Shown: positions 23,465 through 35,234 of the stretch, in pieces | How the letters are laid out: each line of letters opens with the position of its first letter | Numbering within the stretch: the stretch's first letter is position 1 | DNA from: Hyphodiscus hymeniophilus | Taxonomy: Eukaryota > Ascomycota > Leotiomycetes > Helotiales > Hyphodiscaceae | Length of the DNA: 64,000 nt | NCBI GenBank assembly: GCA_016508695.1 | Contig: VNKQ01000007.1 | Span: forward strand, 1,973,499 to 2,037,498 | Reading direction: 5' to 3' | Position numbers and translations under genes: made by a program | Notes under the pieces: model-generated | The model's database searches: none | Seen by the model: the letters and a program-made list of their open reading frames with translations, nothing else | What the model was told of the DNA's origin: nothing

Positions 23465-24712
23465 TTATGACTGAGTACGGCGCTCAATGGGATACAGTAG
23501 CGCCCCTGTAGCTCGCTCGCCTTCCGATGCAGTGCCCGTTCTACCTTTACCCCCTTCTACTACCGAGACCTCTCTTTCCTTTCCCCAAAGCCAGCTTCCA
23601 CCCAATGTCTTCCACCCTGAGACTTTCAATTCGGCATCGTGGCCGTCTCTAGACTGCCCCGACCGCTCCAGACAATCGAGCAGGCGGAAAATGACAACTC
23701 GATTGCCAGCAGGCCGTGTCTCATATATCACAGTGATCTTGCCTTTTGCCGACCCGTTCCCGAACCGGATACTTCCCCTCTCCATGCCGTTTCGATATAG
23801 CATGTTCTGAAATGACTGGATCTGCCAATGCTTGACCAGAACGTTTACTTCGACGCCTCGATCACTCAGGTCCCGGAAGCTTCGAGCGGTGGCTTGAGGA
23901 GCGGGGAATAGAGACAGAATGTTTTCATGCTCAGTCTCAATGTCAATCTTCTCAAGCAGTGGAAATGTCCCAAACAGCTTCGCCAGATCAGGGAGCGTGT
24001 TATGCTCTTTATGCTCTAAGCCTTCATCGATATCGGTCCGCGGGTCTTCCATTTCCTCCACCTCCACTGGGTTCTTAACTCCCATCATCTCCAAGCACCA
24101 CTTCAGACCCCAATCTCTCGACCGAATACCCTCCCACCATCCTTGCCGCGTCCACTGAACGCCACGATGTTTCATTTCAAATTGGCAGACTCTCAACTCG
24201 GCAAGCCGGAGTCGCTCTCCGAGCCACGGGTGCTCCTCAAGCACCCCTCTGTTCACCGCAACACCCCCCACCACAGGCAGCACGTGATCCAACCTCAGCA
24301 AGACATTCACCGTCCGGACCGAGTTGGAAATCCATGGTCGTCGTGCCAAGATGTCAAAGATCGCGGCGGTCGACGAGAGACCCATCATGAAATCTCCCGA
24401 GAGTCTCAGAGACTGGACGCGTGCGCATACGATGGTGCTGAACTCGGCATGTATCTGATGACAGGTATACATAAGCTCGGAAGGAAACCGCATCTTCTGA
24501 TATCTGACTTTCTTGCTGCTGATCTGGAGATCGAATTCCGGGTTGCGGAACCACGATGTCTGCCATTGTGTGAAGCCTGTTGGTCGCGGCGAGACCTTGC
24601 CGTTCGCATCTTCCAACAGTATTTCGTATACCATATTCCGGAGCTCAAGTGGGAAGTGAAGAAATGAGGCTGTGGGGTGTTGGGATGGATGTGAAATTGG
24701 CGCTTGCTCCAT
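23465..24712 (-). CDS. 2EXR / F-box-like domain protein
   Basis: Intronless, 415 aa from the ATG that gives MEQAPISHPSQHPTASFLHF; the longer in-frame extension upstream begins within low-complexity sequence and is not needed. The N-terminus has the 2EXR/F-box-like signature FLHFPLELRNMVYEILL. It is followed by SELMYTCHQIHAEFSTIVCA, the usual second block of this large fungal family. The rest is moderately hydrophobic with no catalytic motif. Members are thought to be adaptor proteins, some F-box-like, but most are uncharacterised. The C-terminal 40 residues are Gly/Arg/Glu-rich and probably disordered. Confidence 0.85.
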   Translation of the reverse strand: MEQAPISHPSQHPTASFLHFPLELRNMVYEILLEDANGKVSPRPTGFTQWQTSWFRNPEFDLQISSKKVRYQKMRFPSELMYTCHQIHAEFSTIVCARVQSLRLSGDFMMGLSSTAAIFDILARRPWISNSVRTVNVLLRLDHVLPVVGGVAVNRGVLEEHPWLGERLRLAELRVCQFEMKHRGVQWTRQGWWEGIRSRDWGLKWCLEMMGVKNPVEVEEMEDPRTDIDEGLEHKEHNTLPDLAKLFGTFPLLEKIDIETEHENILSLFPAPQATARSFRDLSDRGVEVNVLVKHWQIQSFQNMLYRNGMERGSIRFGNGSAKGKITVIYETRPAGNRVVIFRLLDCLERSGQSRDGHDAELKVSGWKTLGGSWLWGKEREVSVVEGGKGRTGTASEGERATGALLYPIERRTQS

Positions 24713-25796
24713 TGCTTCGGCTTCGTGCTGGAGATTCAGACAGGACAATATCGAAACAAAGATGGTAAGCTTTTGCTGTATCGTGTTTAGGTATCCTTCC
24801 AGTGAATAAATGTACAAGTGTACAAGTCCAAGTGAATAAGTGTGAGCGTAACGAGCGTCGAGCATGATGCCCCTGATCTATAGCAGCCTTGGGTCTTTAG
24901 GCAGGCACCGGAAGATCCCAGATCCATCACATATCCGAAGCAACGACTCGTCCTTGGTGTCCCAAAGTGGAGATAGGGCGAAGCCGACAAAGTAAATTCA
25001 GACTCCAATCAACGAAGCACATTTCAAAATATCACCACCCGAAGGATGCAGCAAGACTGTGACCCGGTGTCTTCTCTTGGGATCGACGAGTAGGTAGTCA
25101 AGTCTCAGCTGAGACTCCCGGCACACCAGGCTTAAGCGAAGCTTGTGCGTATTTGGTATGGTAATGAAGAGGGTGTGATAATAATCAGAAGTCTTGGGAA
25201 GTTCGGATGAGACGATCGTGGAGTCCAAAAAAAGCGATGTTACTGATTTGGTGAAGAAGCCTGGGCTGCAAGTCGCTTGCGAGGCTGTGAGAAAGTGGCA
25301 GTCCGTAAGGCTCAAGCTGTTCATTCACGTGCTGGGACGACTAGATGAGGTGGTCAGGGCCTGCCGAATGCAGATATCAGAGGGCTTCTGAATGAATATT
25401 AGGCACGAAGTGGCTGGTAGAAGCCCTTGAGGCTGTGTGCTAATGCAATGGCGTTGAAGTGTTCGCTTTGGGTGAAAACCTCCGCCCGTAGGCTTTGAGT
25501 GGCGTGGCTCACTGGATCTTGTGGAAATAAGGTGCATGAAACTGAAAGATGAAGGAGAGACGAGAGAACTTGAAATCTATATTGCCAGCAAACCTCAATT
25601 CTATTATCTACTTGCGCACTGTTAGAACCAACGCTCCTATTACGATCGGCAACGCGATGATTACCACTTTTCCTTCCATACCCAACTGGTGTGGCCCAAA
25701 CATGTCTCTAACTCTGTATGAGATCCATCTGTCGTATACGCGTTGTTGGTCTGAACGCCAAAGCTCCCAAAATGATATCCCATTATCCCATGCCGT
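24713..25796. other. Intergenic region
   Basis: 1.1 kb. The left end is the promoter side of the 2EXR protein gene. A minus-strand frame at 24998-25324 and a plus-strand frame at 25549-25800 have no recognised domain and no supporting splice partners. Confidence 0.5.
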
Positions 25797-27319
25797 CTAA
25801 GTCGTCAAAGCACCGCCGGCCATTGCCATAAATCCATTAGAATCCAACAAGCTCTCACTAGCCACATAACTGAATCCTCCGAACGGGTTCTCGTTCCCGA
25901 CGCCATCATTCACCGTCGCACTCCAAGGGGACTTCTGACTCGTAAGGACAGGGCTGAGCGCTAGATCTGTGAAGTCGGCACTGAAGTTCTCCGCCAACTC
26001 GGGATCCGTGATCAAGGGCTGAATGGGGGCCTCTACTTCCCTCTTAGCGAGCGCCTTCCAATCGATCCTGCGGAAGAAGCGGTGCTTTTTGATTGTGAGG
26101 AGATCTTTGGGCATGTTTCCGCCGAGACGCTTGGTGGGTTCCTTTCGGAGGAGTCGTGTGAGGAGATCTTTCGCGTCAGGGCCGAGAAAGTATGGCATAA
26201 CCAGTTTCTGCTTGACGATCTTCTCCTGAATCTTTGCGTGATTCTGGCCTTGGAATGGCGGAGCTCCAGTCAAGAGATCGAAGCCTAGCGCACCGAAGGA
26301 CCACCAGTCCACCGCCATCCCGTATTTCTGTCCCTGTACCACTTCCGGCGCCATGTATTCGACCGTTCCAAGCATGCTGTTGCATTTGTCATTCTCGTCC
26401 ACAGCCACTTTTGAGAGCCCAAAGTCGGTAAGGAGCAGATGGCCTTCGGAATCGAGGAGGCAGTTCTCAGGCTTGAGATCGCGGTAGATGACGCCGAGGT
26501 TTCGATGTAGGTGTTCGAGTGCAAGGACCATCTCGGCCATGTAGAAGGAAGCGACTTCTTCGGTGAACATGCGTTCCTGTGCCAAATGGGTGAACAACTC
26601 TCCCCCTTGTGCGTATTCGAGGATCAAATATAGCTTCTCGTGGTCTTGAAAGGCGTAGAATAGTTTGACGACAAAGGGATGGCGATTGACGCTCTCAAGG
26701 ATGCTGCGCTCGGTCTTGGTTTGTTCAACAAGTCGCTTGTGTACCGTCAGGGAGGCCTTCTTGAATTGCTTCTGCGCGAAAAGACGGCCTGTAGTCTGCT
26801 GCTTCACGAGTAAGACCGTCCCAAATGTTCCCTTCCCAAGACATCTGAGAGGCTCAAAATCCGTGGCTGCCATCTTGCGCGAAGGGTTCAACCCTCCTTC
26901 GATCGCTCCGTAGACGTGCTTTTCGCGCAAGCTCTCCGACACAAAATCACACTCGAGGGGAACTTCATAGCTGGTGATGTCGGACTGTTCATCATCGCTG
27001 AATCCGTCCGAGGTACCAGTGCTGCTCTGGGGTTGCGACCTGAGCTGGCTTCTGCTGCGCACGAATGAGCTGGATCGGGAAAGATCACTTTCGAGATTGA
27101 GCGTATCCAGCTGCAGCTTCAACTTGCTGATTCCCCAAGACCTGGTGAGGAAGTGGATCGTAGCATCGGACTACTATTCGCGCTGACCACATCATGTATC
27201 TTAGACTTTCTGCGCGACGCTGCCTGGTTGCCATAGTCCGAATCTTCGTCTCCGGATCCAGGACGAGGAGTATGAAAGCCTCGAACAGTCGTCAAGGCGG
27301 GCGCCATTGCACTCTTCAT
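25797..27319 (-). CDS. AGC-family Ser/Thr protein kinase, S6K/Psk1-like
   Basis: The kinase domain and C-terminal tail form one continuous frame from about 27122 down to the stop at 25797. Visible motifs are the Gly-rich loop CLGKGTFGTV, the lysine in FAQKQFKK, catalytic YRDLKPENCLL, DFGLSK and APE. There is also an AGC C-terminal tail with a hydrophobic motif (PFGGFSYV), the site of TORC1-type phosphorylation in S6 kinases. The first ATG in that frame lies right at the kinase domain, so the N-terminus must come from elsewhere. A second frame starting at 27319 (MKSAMAPALTTVRGFHTPRP) looks like the true N-terminus. Joining them needs either one base at the G-run at 27133-27136 or an intron with a weak gtctaa donor. 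The exact N-terminal structure is unresolved. Confidence 0.85.
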
Positions 27320-28035
27320 GGGGGGCGATCTAGTCAAGGCGCGCGGTGTTCCTGTGCCTTTTCGCGGATCTGGGATCGATAGTTGCGGTGGTCGTGGTTA
27401 TCTGCTGGTCTCATTTGGTCGTCGATGGACATGAAGGGAATTGTATTACTTTTTTCGAGATGCATTGGTTGGTTTGGATTATTGATGGTGTTTTGGGTGG
27501 ATGTACCTGGAGAGGTTGGAAGGGAGAAAGGAAAGGGGAGGGAGAGTAGAAAAGTTACAGTCTGGCTCGCCATCGTGTGGGCTAGTGGGCGCTGACTGGG
27601 CTGGGCTGGCCTCCCGTACTGTAAGCCGCCGCTAGCAAACTTAAACTTCCAAACCAAGCTTGGGGGTGATGCCGAGGGTGCATTGTGATTCTGTCTATCT
27701 CCTTTGAAAAGGCCCGAGTTATTGCTTATTGTTTCTTTTTACCGTTGTCTCCATTCTATATTTCAGAGTTCTAAAACCCAATGGCCAGAGTTGGCAAAAG
27801 AGGCCCAATAAAGGGTTCACATGACACATGCTGACGCTGCTTGTGTCTGACCAAGACCATGTCTGTCAGGTTCCATTGGAGAAAGCTGCGCTTGTAATTG
27901 AAAATTTATTTACAGAGAGTCCTGTCCTAATAAAATGATGTCTTCGAAGAACCTGATTTTGTTCTCTTTGCTTGACTATGCGCAACATCTGCTTTTGGTA
28001 CCTCCATCTTCGTAGGACATTCGGACTATCGCCTC
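27320..28035. other. Intergenic region
   Basis: About 700 bp. Protein-like sequence in the kinase N-terminal frame (DPRKGTGTPRALTRSPP) extends upstream of 27319 to roughly 27370 before a stop, so the kinase may begin further upstream through another exon. No other feature was recognised. Confidence 0.4.
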
Positions 28036-31000
28036 TCAACTCCATCTTAACACCCAGTCACGGCTCCATGCACCAGCAAATGTAACATTGCTCAACCCCT
28101 TGATATCTAGCACCTTACTTGTATCGTTGTATGTCCACCCAGTCGAAATACTGGCGTTATTCAACGTCACCCTGCTGATCGAGGACTGAACACCCAAGAT
28201 TGTCACATTGGCCAACGGGTTAGTATCGACGTATGCGCCTTTGCCGGCGGCATGTAGTGCTCCATGAGTCAATGAGAACTATGATCTGTCAGCAAGAATG
28301 CAAGTATCTAGAGTAAAAGAACTCACCTGGACCAAACGTGTTGCATTGGGCACCAAACTCTCGCCATCATCCATATACAGCTGCCCCTTCGCATTACCCC
28401 CCTTACCGATAGCCGCAATTAGTCCCCATGGGTTACTTCTGCTCGCCTTGGTCGTCATTCCCGGCTCCTGTGTAGGTAGGACACTTCCACCACGCAGATA
28501 GACTGGGATGTGCCCAAGCGGAGCATCGATAGTGATGTTCTGACCTGGTGCAGCGGTGATCGCAGACTGGTTGTACCAATCGTACCAAACCTCTCCATCA
28601 GCAACCCCAGGAAACACACCACCGACGGAAGTGGCACCTTGAGCCAGAACTGGAGTGACCATCAGAGAATCTCCGAGGAGAAATTGGCGGTCTGCAGCCG
28701 CGAGAGTGGGGTCATTGGGAAACTCCCAAGCTAAGGCTCTCATGACAGTTGAGCCTGTCGAGTGGGCAAGATAGAAGGTTGTGTAGATGTAAGGAAGTAA
28801 AGTGTATCGGATTTGCATGGCAACCTTGGATGCTTCGGCTACAGAGGCCCACCTGAAAGGTTCTTGCGGAATGGCGGAGAGCGTGTTGTGGTTTCGATAG
28901 AATGGGAAGAATGCTGAGAGTTGCATCCAGCGGTTGCAGAGCTCCTCATCTGTGTTGCCGTTGAACCCGCAAGTGTCAACTCCAAACATTGGGATTCCGA
29001 ACAAGGAGAATGACAATGCTTGAGGTATAGAGAAGAACATGTATGCCCATAGAGAGGTGTTGTCTCCACCCCAGTGCCCTGCCCATCTTCCTGATCCCGC
29101 GAATGTGGAGCGGCCAATGATGAAAGGTCGTTTGCCTGGGAAGACACCAAGAAGTGCGTGGTAAGTTGCGTTGAGGATTTGGTGGCCGAAGAGGTTGTGA
29201 TAATCGTATTCAACGGTTCCGCCGTGGTGAGTAGCGTTTGGACTGACAGCGTGAACATCGAGGGCTCCATTGATGTTGTTCAGCACATATGGAGGATACT
29301 CCAGCGATCGGACGTTGGGTGTAGGGGTTGTCCGAATATAAGTCGTAGATGTCGACGCGGGAGCAGGACCTGCAGCAACTGAAGCAGAAGAGGCCTGGGC
29401 AACAGACGCGGAAGATGCGGAGGCATACTCGGTAGTATTGGTGATGTTGAAACCCTCGGGATATGTGTAAATGATATTTCCAGGCTCCCCAGGAAGTTGA
29501 AAGCCGGGGTGTACAGGGTTCATGGTGAGATTGTCACTTCCGCAAGAACCAACGCAGAATGATGATACTTCGCTCATGTCGATCCAAATTCCGTCAAAAT
29601 GAACATTCGTGTACCATCTCTCCACCTCGTCGGACCACCACTCAAAAGCACCCGTGCCATTTAAAACGGATCCAATCCAGTCGGGAAAGACCGTGTAACC
29701 GGGCCATACCTCTCCGATGTACAAACTACCATCAGGATTTAGCATGAAGCTGTCCGTTGCATTCCCACGGTCGAAGATTGGATCTGATACGTTTATGGTC
29801 AGTATATTCAGTCAGACAGTCTGGACGTCAAAACAAAAATTTGGTCTGAGACATTCAGGGGTCTAAAGCTCAGAACATGTGTGACACGGGAAGCAATACT
29901 CTAAGAACTGAAGGAACTCACAAGCATCGCTGGCGTTTTCAGGGTTTGGAACATAGATTGCTGAGTCGACAATTGGAATGTAATGTTGTCCATTAGCGTG
30001 GAGTTGCGAGAGAAACTTTGCTCCTTCAGCATAGCCAAATCGACCCTGATCGTTCTCGAAGTCCCTGTACTGATTCATGTAATCGATATCAGTCCTACTC
30101 AGTCAGTAGAGCTCTCATTATGAGCAGATTAAACCCACCATATGTTCTCAAGAGGTATTCCAAAGCTAGCGAATGAATCAACCACCTCTTGAAGCTCTGT
30201 CCAATTGGTGTATCCCCATCTGCATTGATGGTATCCGAACGTGAAATACTGTTGCATGGCAGGCAGGCCAGTAGTACTCGTTTGATAGGCTTTTGTGACC
30301 TCTTTCTGAGTTGGCCCGGCATAGAAATAGAGGTCGATGCTGCCGCCAAGGGTTCGCCACGTGATATTGGAGGGTCTCATCAAGACCTCCTGGCCATGTG
30401 AGTTTCGCATGTAAACTCCATGAGAGTATGAAACGTATTTGGCTGTTGGGTCTGTAGCATTGGGAGCGTAGGTCAGATTACCGGTTTTCTCATCCTTCTC
30501 AAAGTATCGGGTATCCAGAAAGAAAGTGTGATCGCCGTAAATGTTGTAATCAATAGGATCCCCAACATCTGCGGCCCAAAAGGTACGAGTGAAATTGTTG
30601 CCCATCCGGAGACCGTGAATAACTTCACCCAAGCCATAAAGATTGTAGTTCTCTGGCAGAGAGCTTGAAAATTCAATGAATTGGTTTTCAAAGACCAATT
30701 GGCTTCCAGTAGTCGAGAAGAGTACATCCCCAGTGGACTGACGAATGACTGTGAAGGAGAAATTCGGATCATTGCTCCAGGCAAACTTCAAATCATTGTC
30801 TTGTAAGCTAGAATTTCCATGCGCATCGATCGTTGGTTTTGGGACAAGGGCTTCCGGAAGAACAAACCAAGAGCTATTGGAAGAATCTACGTATGTTGGG
30901 GTGATCTCAACTGCGTGCGAATGGAAGTCAGCGAGTCAGAGTCTGATACCTAATCGCTCATATAGTTGACCGATCAGGAGGCAAGCAGCTCCCAGAATGA

Positions 31001-31369
31001 CCTGGATGAAAAAAACAGCGTAAAAATTCTCTCACCATGGAGCCGGTCATCGGATTGATATTCCACCGTTAAGCTCAATGCATCGACATCAGTACCATAG
31101 ACGTTGCACGCAGTTCCCGCAAGGCTCAGATCTGCTGTCAGGCCGGACGTGGTCTGTTTGACATTGGAAGCTTTATATCCAGGGCAAACTTCCTGAGCAT
31201 TGACTGCTTGAGGGTCATTGATATTCGGAATCAAGGGGACACTGGCGTCTGCCGAGGCTGGGACGGTAAAAATAGATCTAAAACTTGTTGTGGTAGGAGA
31301 TTGCGATGACACTGGGCGGACAAGCGCACCGACAAACGCGCCCACCGAGAGGAGTGTTCTACCCAGCAT
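28036..31369 (-). CDS. Secreted GH31 alpha-glucosidase
   Basis: Five exons: 31369-31036, 30910-30139, 30094-29922, 29783-28327 and 28278-28036, giving 992 aa with all phases consistent. A signal peptide (MLGRTLLSVGAFVGALVRPVSSQ) points to secretion. The catalytic nucleophile is Asp495 in FDGIWIDMSEV and the acid/base is Asp667 in GRWAGHWGGDNTS, both standard GH31 signatures. The N-terminal domain has the expected NLYGLGEVIHGLR stretch. The enzyme should release glucose from the non-reducing ends of maltose, starch or similar oligosaccharides outside the cell. Between nucleophile and acid/base there is an Ala/Ser-rich insert (about 547-575) typical of fungal secreted members. Many N-glycosylation sequons are present. 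Confidence 0.95.
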
Positions 31370-32612
31370 GCTTTGTTTGCTGTATGTAGGAAATTCCGTG
31401 GCAAGTACGGAGGAGGTAAAGAAGAGTGCCCCAGAAGAAAAGACTTAACAGCGACCACGTGAAGAGTTAGTCGAGGAAAGTGGGACATATCTCCAGAAAA
31501 CAACCTGATTTCTCCAGTCTGTACTGTATAAACTTGAGATATGAGTTCGCCTCCGCACTTGCGCTCCATGCCCCGCACTGACTCCTGGGGAGAGTGGAGA
31601 GGAACAAAGAAGGACCGATGACATGCATTGGGCAGTGACGAAACAGACCGGGTCTCTGCAGTAGCTATGGTTCAATGAGGCGAAAGTAAGAAGCAATTGA
31701 GCCGAGTCGGCGAAATTCCCAACTTTTATGTAGATCGGCATGGATTAATCGTCGAATCGCTTACGGGCCTCATGCGTCGTCGTACTTATGCCCGTAAGCG
31801 AGCCGAGGAGTACTGTAGATGTGATGCTCATGGCAGAGTCGGATGAGGGATCACGACGTCGCTTCCCTGATTCCCTTGTTGCTTCTTCGGAGAATTGCTT
31901 CAAAGTCTACGCGAGATTACAGTAGTAGCTGTTGGATTTCGGAGCAGCAGCCAATGAAGGGGGTCTATGTCGAGCCCTACCATCAACTCGCCCTAGTGTA
32001 ATGTTCCGACAGAGAAACGGCAATCACTAGCTTGATGAGGCTCAAGAGTCAAGCCTCAAGGGTATGCGATACTCAAGAACAAGAAGAGAATCATTATTTC
32101 CAGCGAGAATCGAGGCGGTAAGTAGCGTGCTCTTGAGTGGGGTGAGCCAAGACAAGCGTAGCGAAGGATGGTACGATGTTGGGAGCCGTACGAGGGGTAT
32201 ATCAGAGCAATGAGGGGCAAAAGACAAACCTGGAGTGTGGTGGAAAGTGGGGTTCGACTCGTGAATTGAGGTGGGTGAACTCCACCCCACAGCAGCCTCC
32301 ATTTCGATCCCGATTTCCCGATCAATGCCTCTTCTCAGTCTCACCCACCTCCTACGACCTACTATATCAAAGTATAGTGAGACATTTCGCGGTCGCTGTA
32401 TTTGACATTAATCTCTTGAACTTGCAGATACTACCCCTTCATACTTTCCTTTTTATACAGTAAATGCCTTTGGCAATAGCAACTGATTGGTAGAACAACG
32501 TTCCAAATTCTTCATGATTCGGATATTTTGAATCATTGCTATCATCGTATCCGAACTGATATATCTCTGGAATCTCCCCGAGTCCCAATCGAACGTAACT
32601 ATAATCAAACAG
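31370..32612. other. Intergenic region containing a dispersed repeat
   Basis: 1.2 kb. It includes the promoter of the alpha-glucosidase and copy A of a diverged repeat (32039-32272). No gene was recognised. Confidence 0.5.
32039..32272 (+). repeat. Dispersed repeat, copy A
   Basis: About 230 bp that aligns with 37065-37290 in the same orientation. Shared blocks include ggctcaagagtcaag, ccagcgaga, aagcgtagcgaaggat, gccgtac and gaaagtggg. By eye the copies are roughly 75-80% identical with small indels. The pair brackets the amidase and P450 genes. No coding capacity, TIR or target duplication was identified; it might be a SINE-like or solo-LTR fragment. Confidence 0.7.
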
Positions 32613-34658
32613 TCAAATAAGTTTTGCCGGCCCGTTGACTTTCTCAAATGTCTTCTCAAAAGCGCTCATGAAGGCAAACAACCGATCTTCTCTACCTTCC
32701 TTAGCTAGCAAAAAGAGCCCAAATGGAGACCCGTCCTCCAAATTCCCCAATGGCACAGTTGCGATAGGATACCCTAGACGGTCAGAATCGGTCTTTGCGT
32801 ATTCGGTCCTGTTCTCCCAGCCAAGCAACGGCGAGTGGAGCAATACAATAGAGTAAGAAATAAGGACAGCCCCACCTGTATAAGCCGCGATAATCACTAG
32901 GTCCCCATCAGAATTTGTCACAATTACATCAAGCTCATTCTCGTCAAAGACTTTGTCGATTCCCCCTACCCCTATGAGTTGTTTGATGGATTGGTACGCT
33001 GTCTCAGATTCTTCATCAGAGAGTAAGTCGGCTTAGCTTTTATAAAGCTCTGTTTGGTCGGGATGTGCTATAAAGCATTAGTATTGCAAGGTGAGAAACA
33101 TTCTAACTACTGACGCTCAGGTAAAGCCAGTGTGGAATGTGTTTCATTAAAATTGATGATGTCGTCTAGATTGCGGATATTTGGACCCTGAAATCCAGAG
33201 CAGAATTCCATCAGGACGTGTTTGAACTCATGGTCTGCCAAGGATTAATGGTGCAATCTGAACCCGGCCTAGGATCTTGATCAGAAGCAAGTGCTCACAG
33301 AGGATCTTTCTAAATTTGATACCATTATGTTCCAACGCCGAAATTGGAGGCATCGTAATAGGGTACTGAGCATATCCACCAAGTTCGTTTATCCTCGCAG
33401 ATACTCCCCGAGCTGAATCATATTAGTCCGCAACGACTCAAGGTTGGCTACACTCACAATATGAGAGGATGCCCATTTTGCCTTTTCCTCGCCTCCCCAG
33501 GTGGAGTCTGCAATCCCAACTCTTAACCCCTCCCAGCTACCCATCAAAGATCCTGCAAATGCGTCGACGGGAAGTTTTGCCCTTGCTTCAGGAGCCAATA
33601 TCGTCTCTATCACGTGTGAGAGATCGAGTGGAGCCCTGGCCATGGCGCCCACGCCGTCAAACGATTTGGTACAACGGAAAACACCATCTGAGGATATAGT
33701 ACGCAAAGTCGGTCGGATGCCGTACAAGCCTGCTTTGCTAGCTGGATATACGTTCGAGCCGCCCGTCTCGGTTCCAAGAGCGAGAGGGGCGAATCCGGCA
33801 GAGATTCCAACAGCTGAGCCAGAGGATGATCCGCCACAGAGCTATAAGACTGTTAACTAGGCGTCGAATACGATAAGCATACTGACTGATGCTAATCCTG
33901 GCTGTTTCGGACTCTTGTCGAATGATGTTGGGTCGTACGCCGATTTTGTCTGGCCTCCAAACGCTGACCATCCTGGAGTCATATCATCTGCCCTAGAAAA
34001 ATTAGAATCTGACATGATCTCCCTGATGGGATACTCGTTACTTATGACTACAGAACTCCTAGCCAGTGTCAGTATGAGGGCGTCAGAGTATCAGTCTCAC
34101 CGGTGGTTGAGGTGAACCTCGCTTACCGATAAATTAGCGGTCCCTAAGACGATTAACCCTTTCTCACGCAGCTATCCCTCGTTAAATCAGGGCTATCAGA
34201 GTTGGTAAATTTTTGCTTACTTGATTTATGACTGTTGCACTCTTCTTTGCCTTCTCGTTTGCGAAGCAATACGCCCCAACCGTGGTTTTCATCCCAATCT
34301 CCGGTCCCATCAAGAAAGCAATCCTATCAACTTATTGTATCAGTCCGCCAACTCTCTGACCAGCTTATTTCTTCTGCATTTACCGAACCTTTATAATGAT
34401 GGGTAGTCCATGAAGGGGTCCCCTAACCCTTCCCTCTGCTCGCTCTTGGTCTAACTTCTCAGCCCATTTCTGAGCGAGCGTACCTGGCACAACCGTGATC
34501 TTTGCGTGGAGTTTTACTCCTGTATGATTATGCCTTGCAATTTGAGATAAATAGCTACTGGCTATTTCTACGCTGGTCGATGTGCCTTCTGTGAGCCGAG
34601 CTTGGAGATCGGACGCAGTAGCCGAAAGTACATCGAATGGAGCAGTAGTTGAAACCAT
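32613..34658 (-). pseudogene. Amidase-signature enzyme with a premature stop codon
   Basis: Ten exons: 34658-34384, 34323-34221, 34171-34127, 34058-34052, 33987-33887, 33841-33454, 33412-33299, 33234-33115, 33067-32876 and 32773-32613. All phases match (502 codons). The amidase signature is intact: the catalytic Lys in HGLPIIIK, the cis-Ser region CGGSSSGSAVG and the nucleophile Ser in GTETGGSNVYPAS. Such enzymes hydrolyse amides or nitriles' amide products to acid and ammonia in the cytosol. In exon 9 an in-frame TAA at 33035-33033 interrupts YKS(*)ADLLSDEE about 100 codons before the normal end. Restoring CAA would need one C-to-T reversal. Either the gene is dead, the shortened protein works, or an undetected splice removes the stop. 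Exon 4 would be only 7 nt. The gene is divergent from the P450. Confidence 0.8.
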
Positions 34659-35234
34659 AATTGATGAAATGATGAGCGACAATCAAACAGATATTTTGTC
34701 AACAGATTCGAGTAAGCGGTGAATGTATGCTCGACTGGAAGCTAATTGAACTACTTGTACATTACCTTCACTGATTATCAGCAATGGTGACTCACGATGT
34801 CGCGATTCTGTCCTCGCCAAAAACCGGGGCGTGAACCCGGCGCCACGAACCATGACCCAAATATCGGTAAAGGAGACACATCGAGTCCGTAATATCCTCA
34901 GGCTGGGCATTCATGTCCTTCATGCTGATGGAATAGGATCATGCTCTTTGTTTTGTAGGTGATGCACCTCTCCTTACCACCCCTTACTTGCTCTTTAACC
35001 AAGGCTAATATCTTGACTCCACATGTTACATGCTGTCTGATACAGAAGATGAATGGTGGGAGAGGAGAGGATAGGTGGGGGGTTTCCTCTTCGGATAAAT
35101 TGCCCTGCCGTGTCTGTGGGGCACCAAGGCTTCGGGACCAGTAGATTGACTATCTTGTTTAAATATGGCCGCTGTCTTACGCAGCGGAACCAGCATCTGC
35201 TTTCTCTAGTTATGAGAAAGAATCAACAACAAAC
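34659..35234. promoter_or_regulatory. Shared divergent promoter of amidase and P450
   Basis: 576 bp separate the start codons of the leftward amidase and the rightward P450, so the two genes probably share regulatory DNA. A tttaaata element lies about 75 bp upstream of the P450 start. No specific operator was identified. Confidence 0.45.

Noticed and set aside
24998..25324. Minus-strand frame of 108 codons
   Set aside because: No recognisable motif, and the start is not a clear ATG context; left as intergenic.
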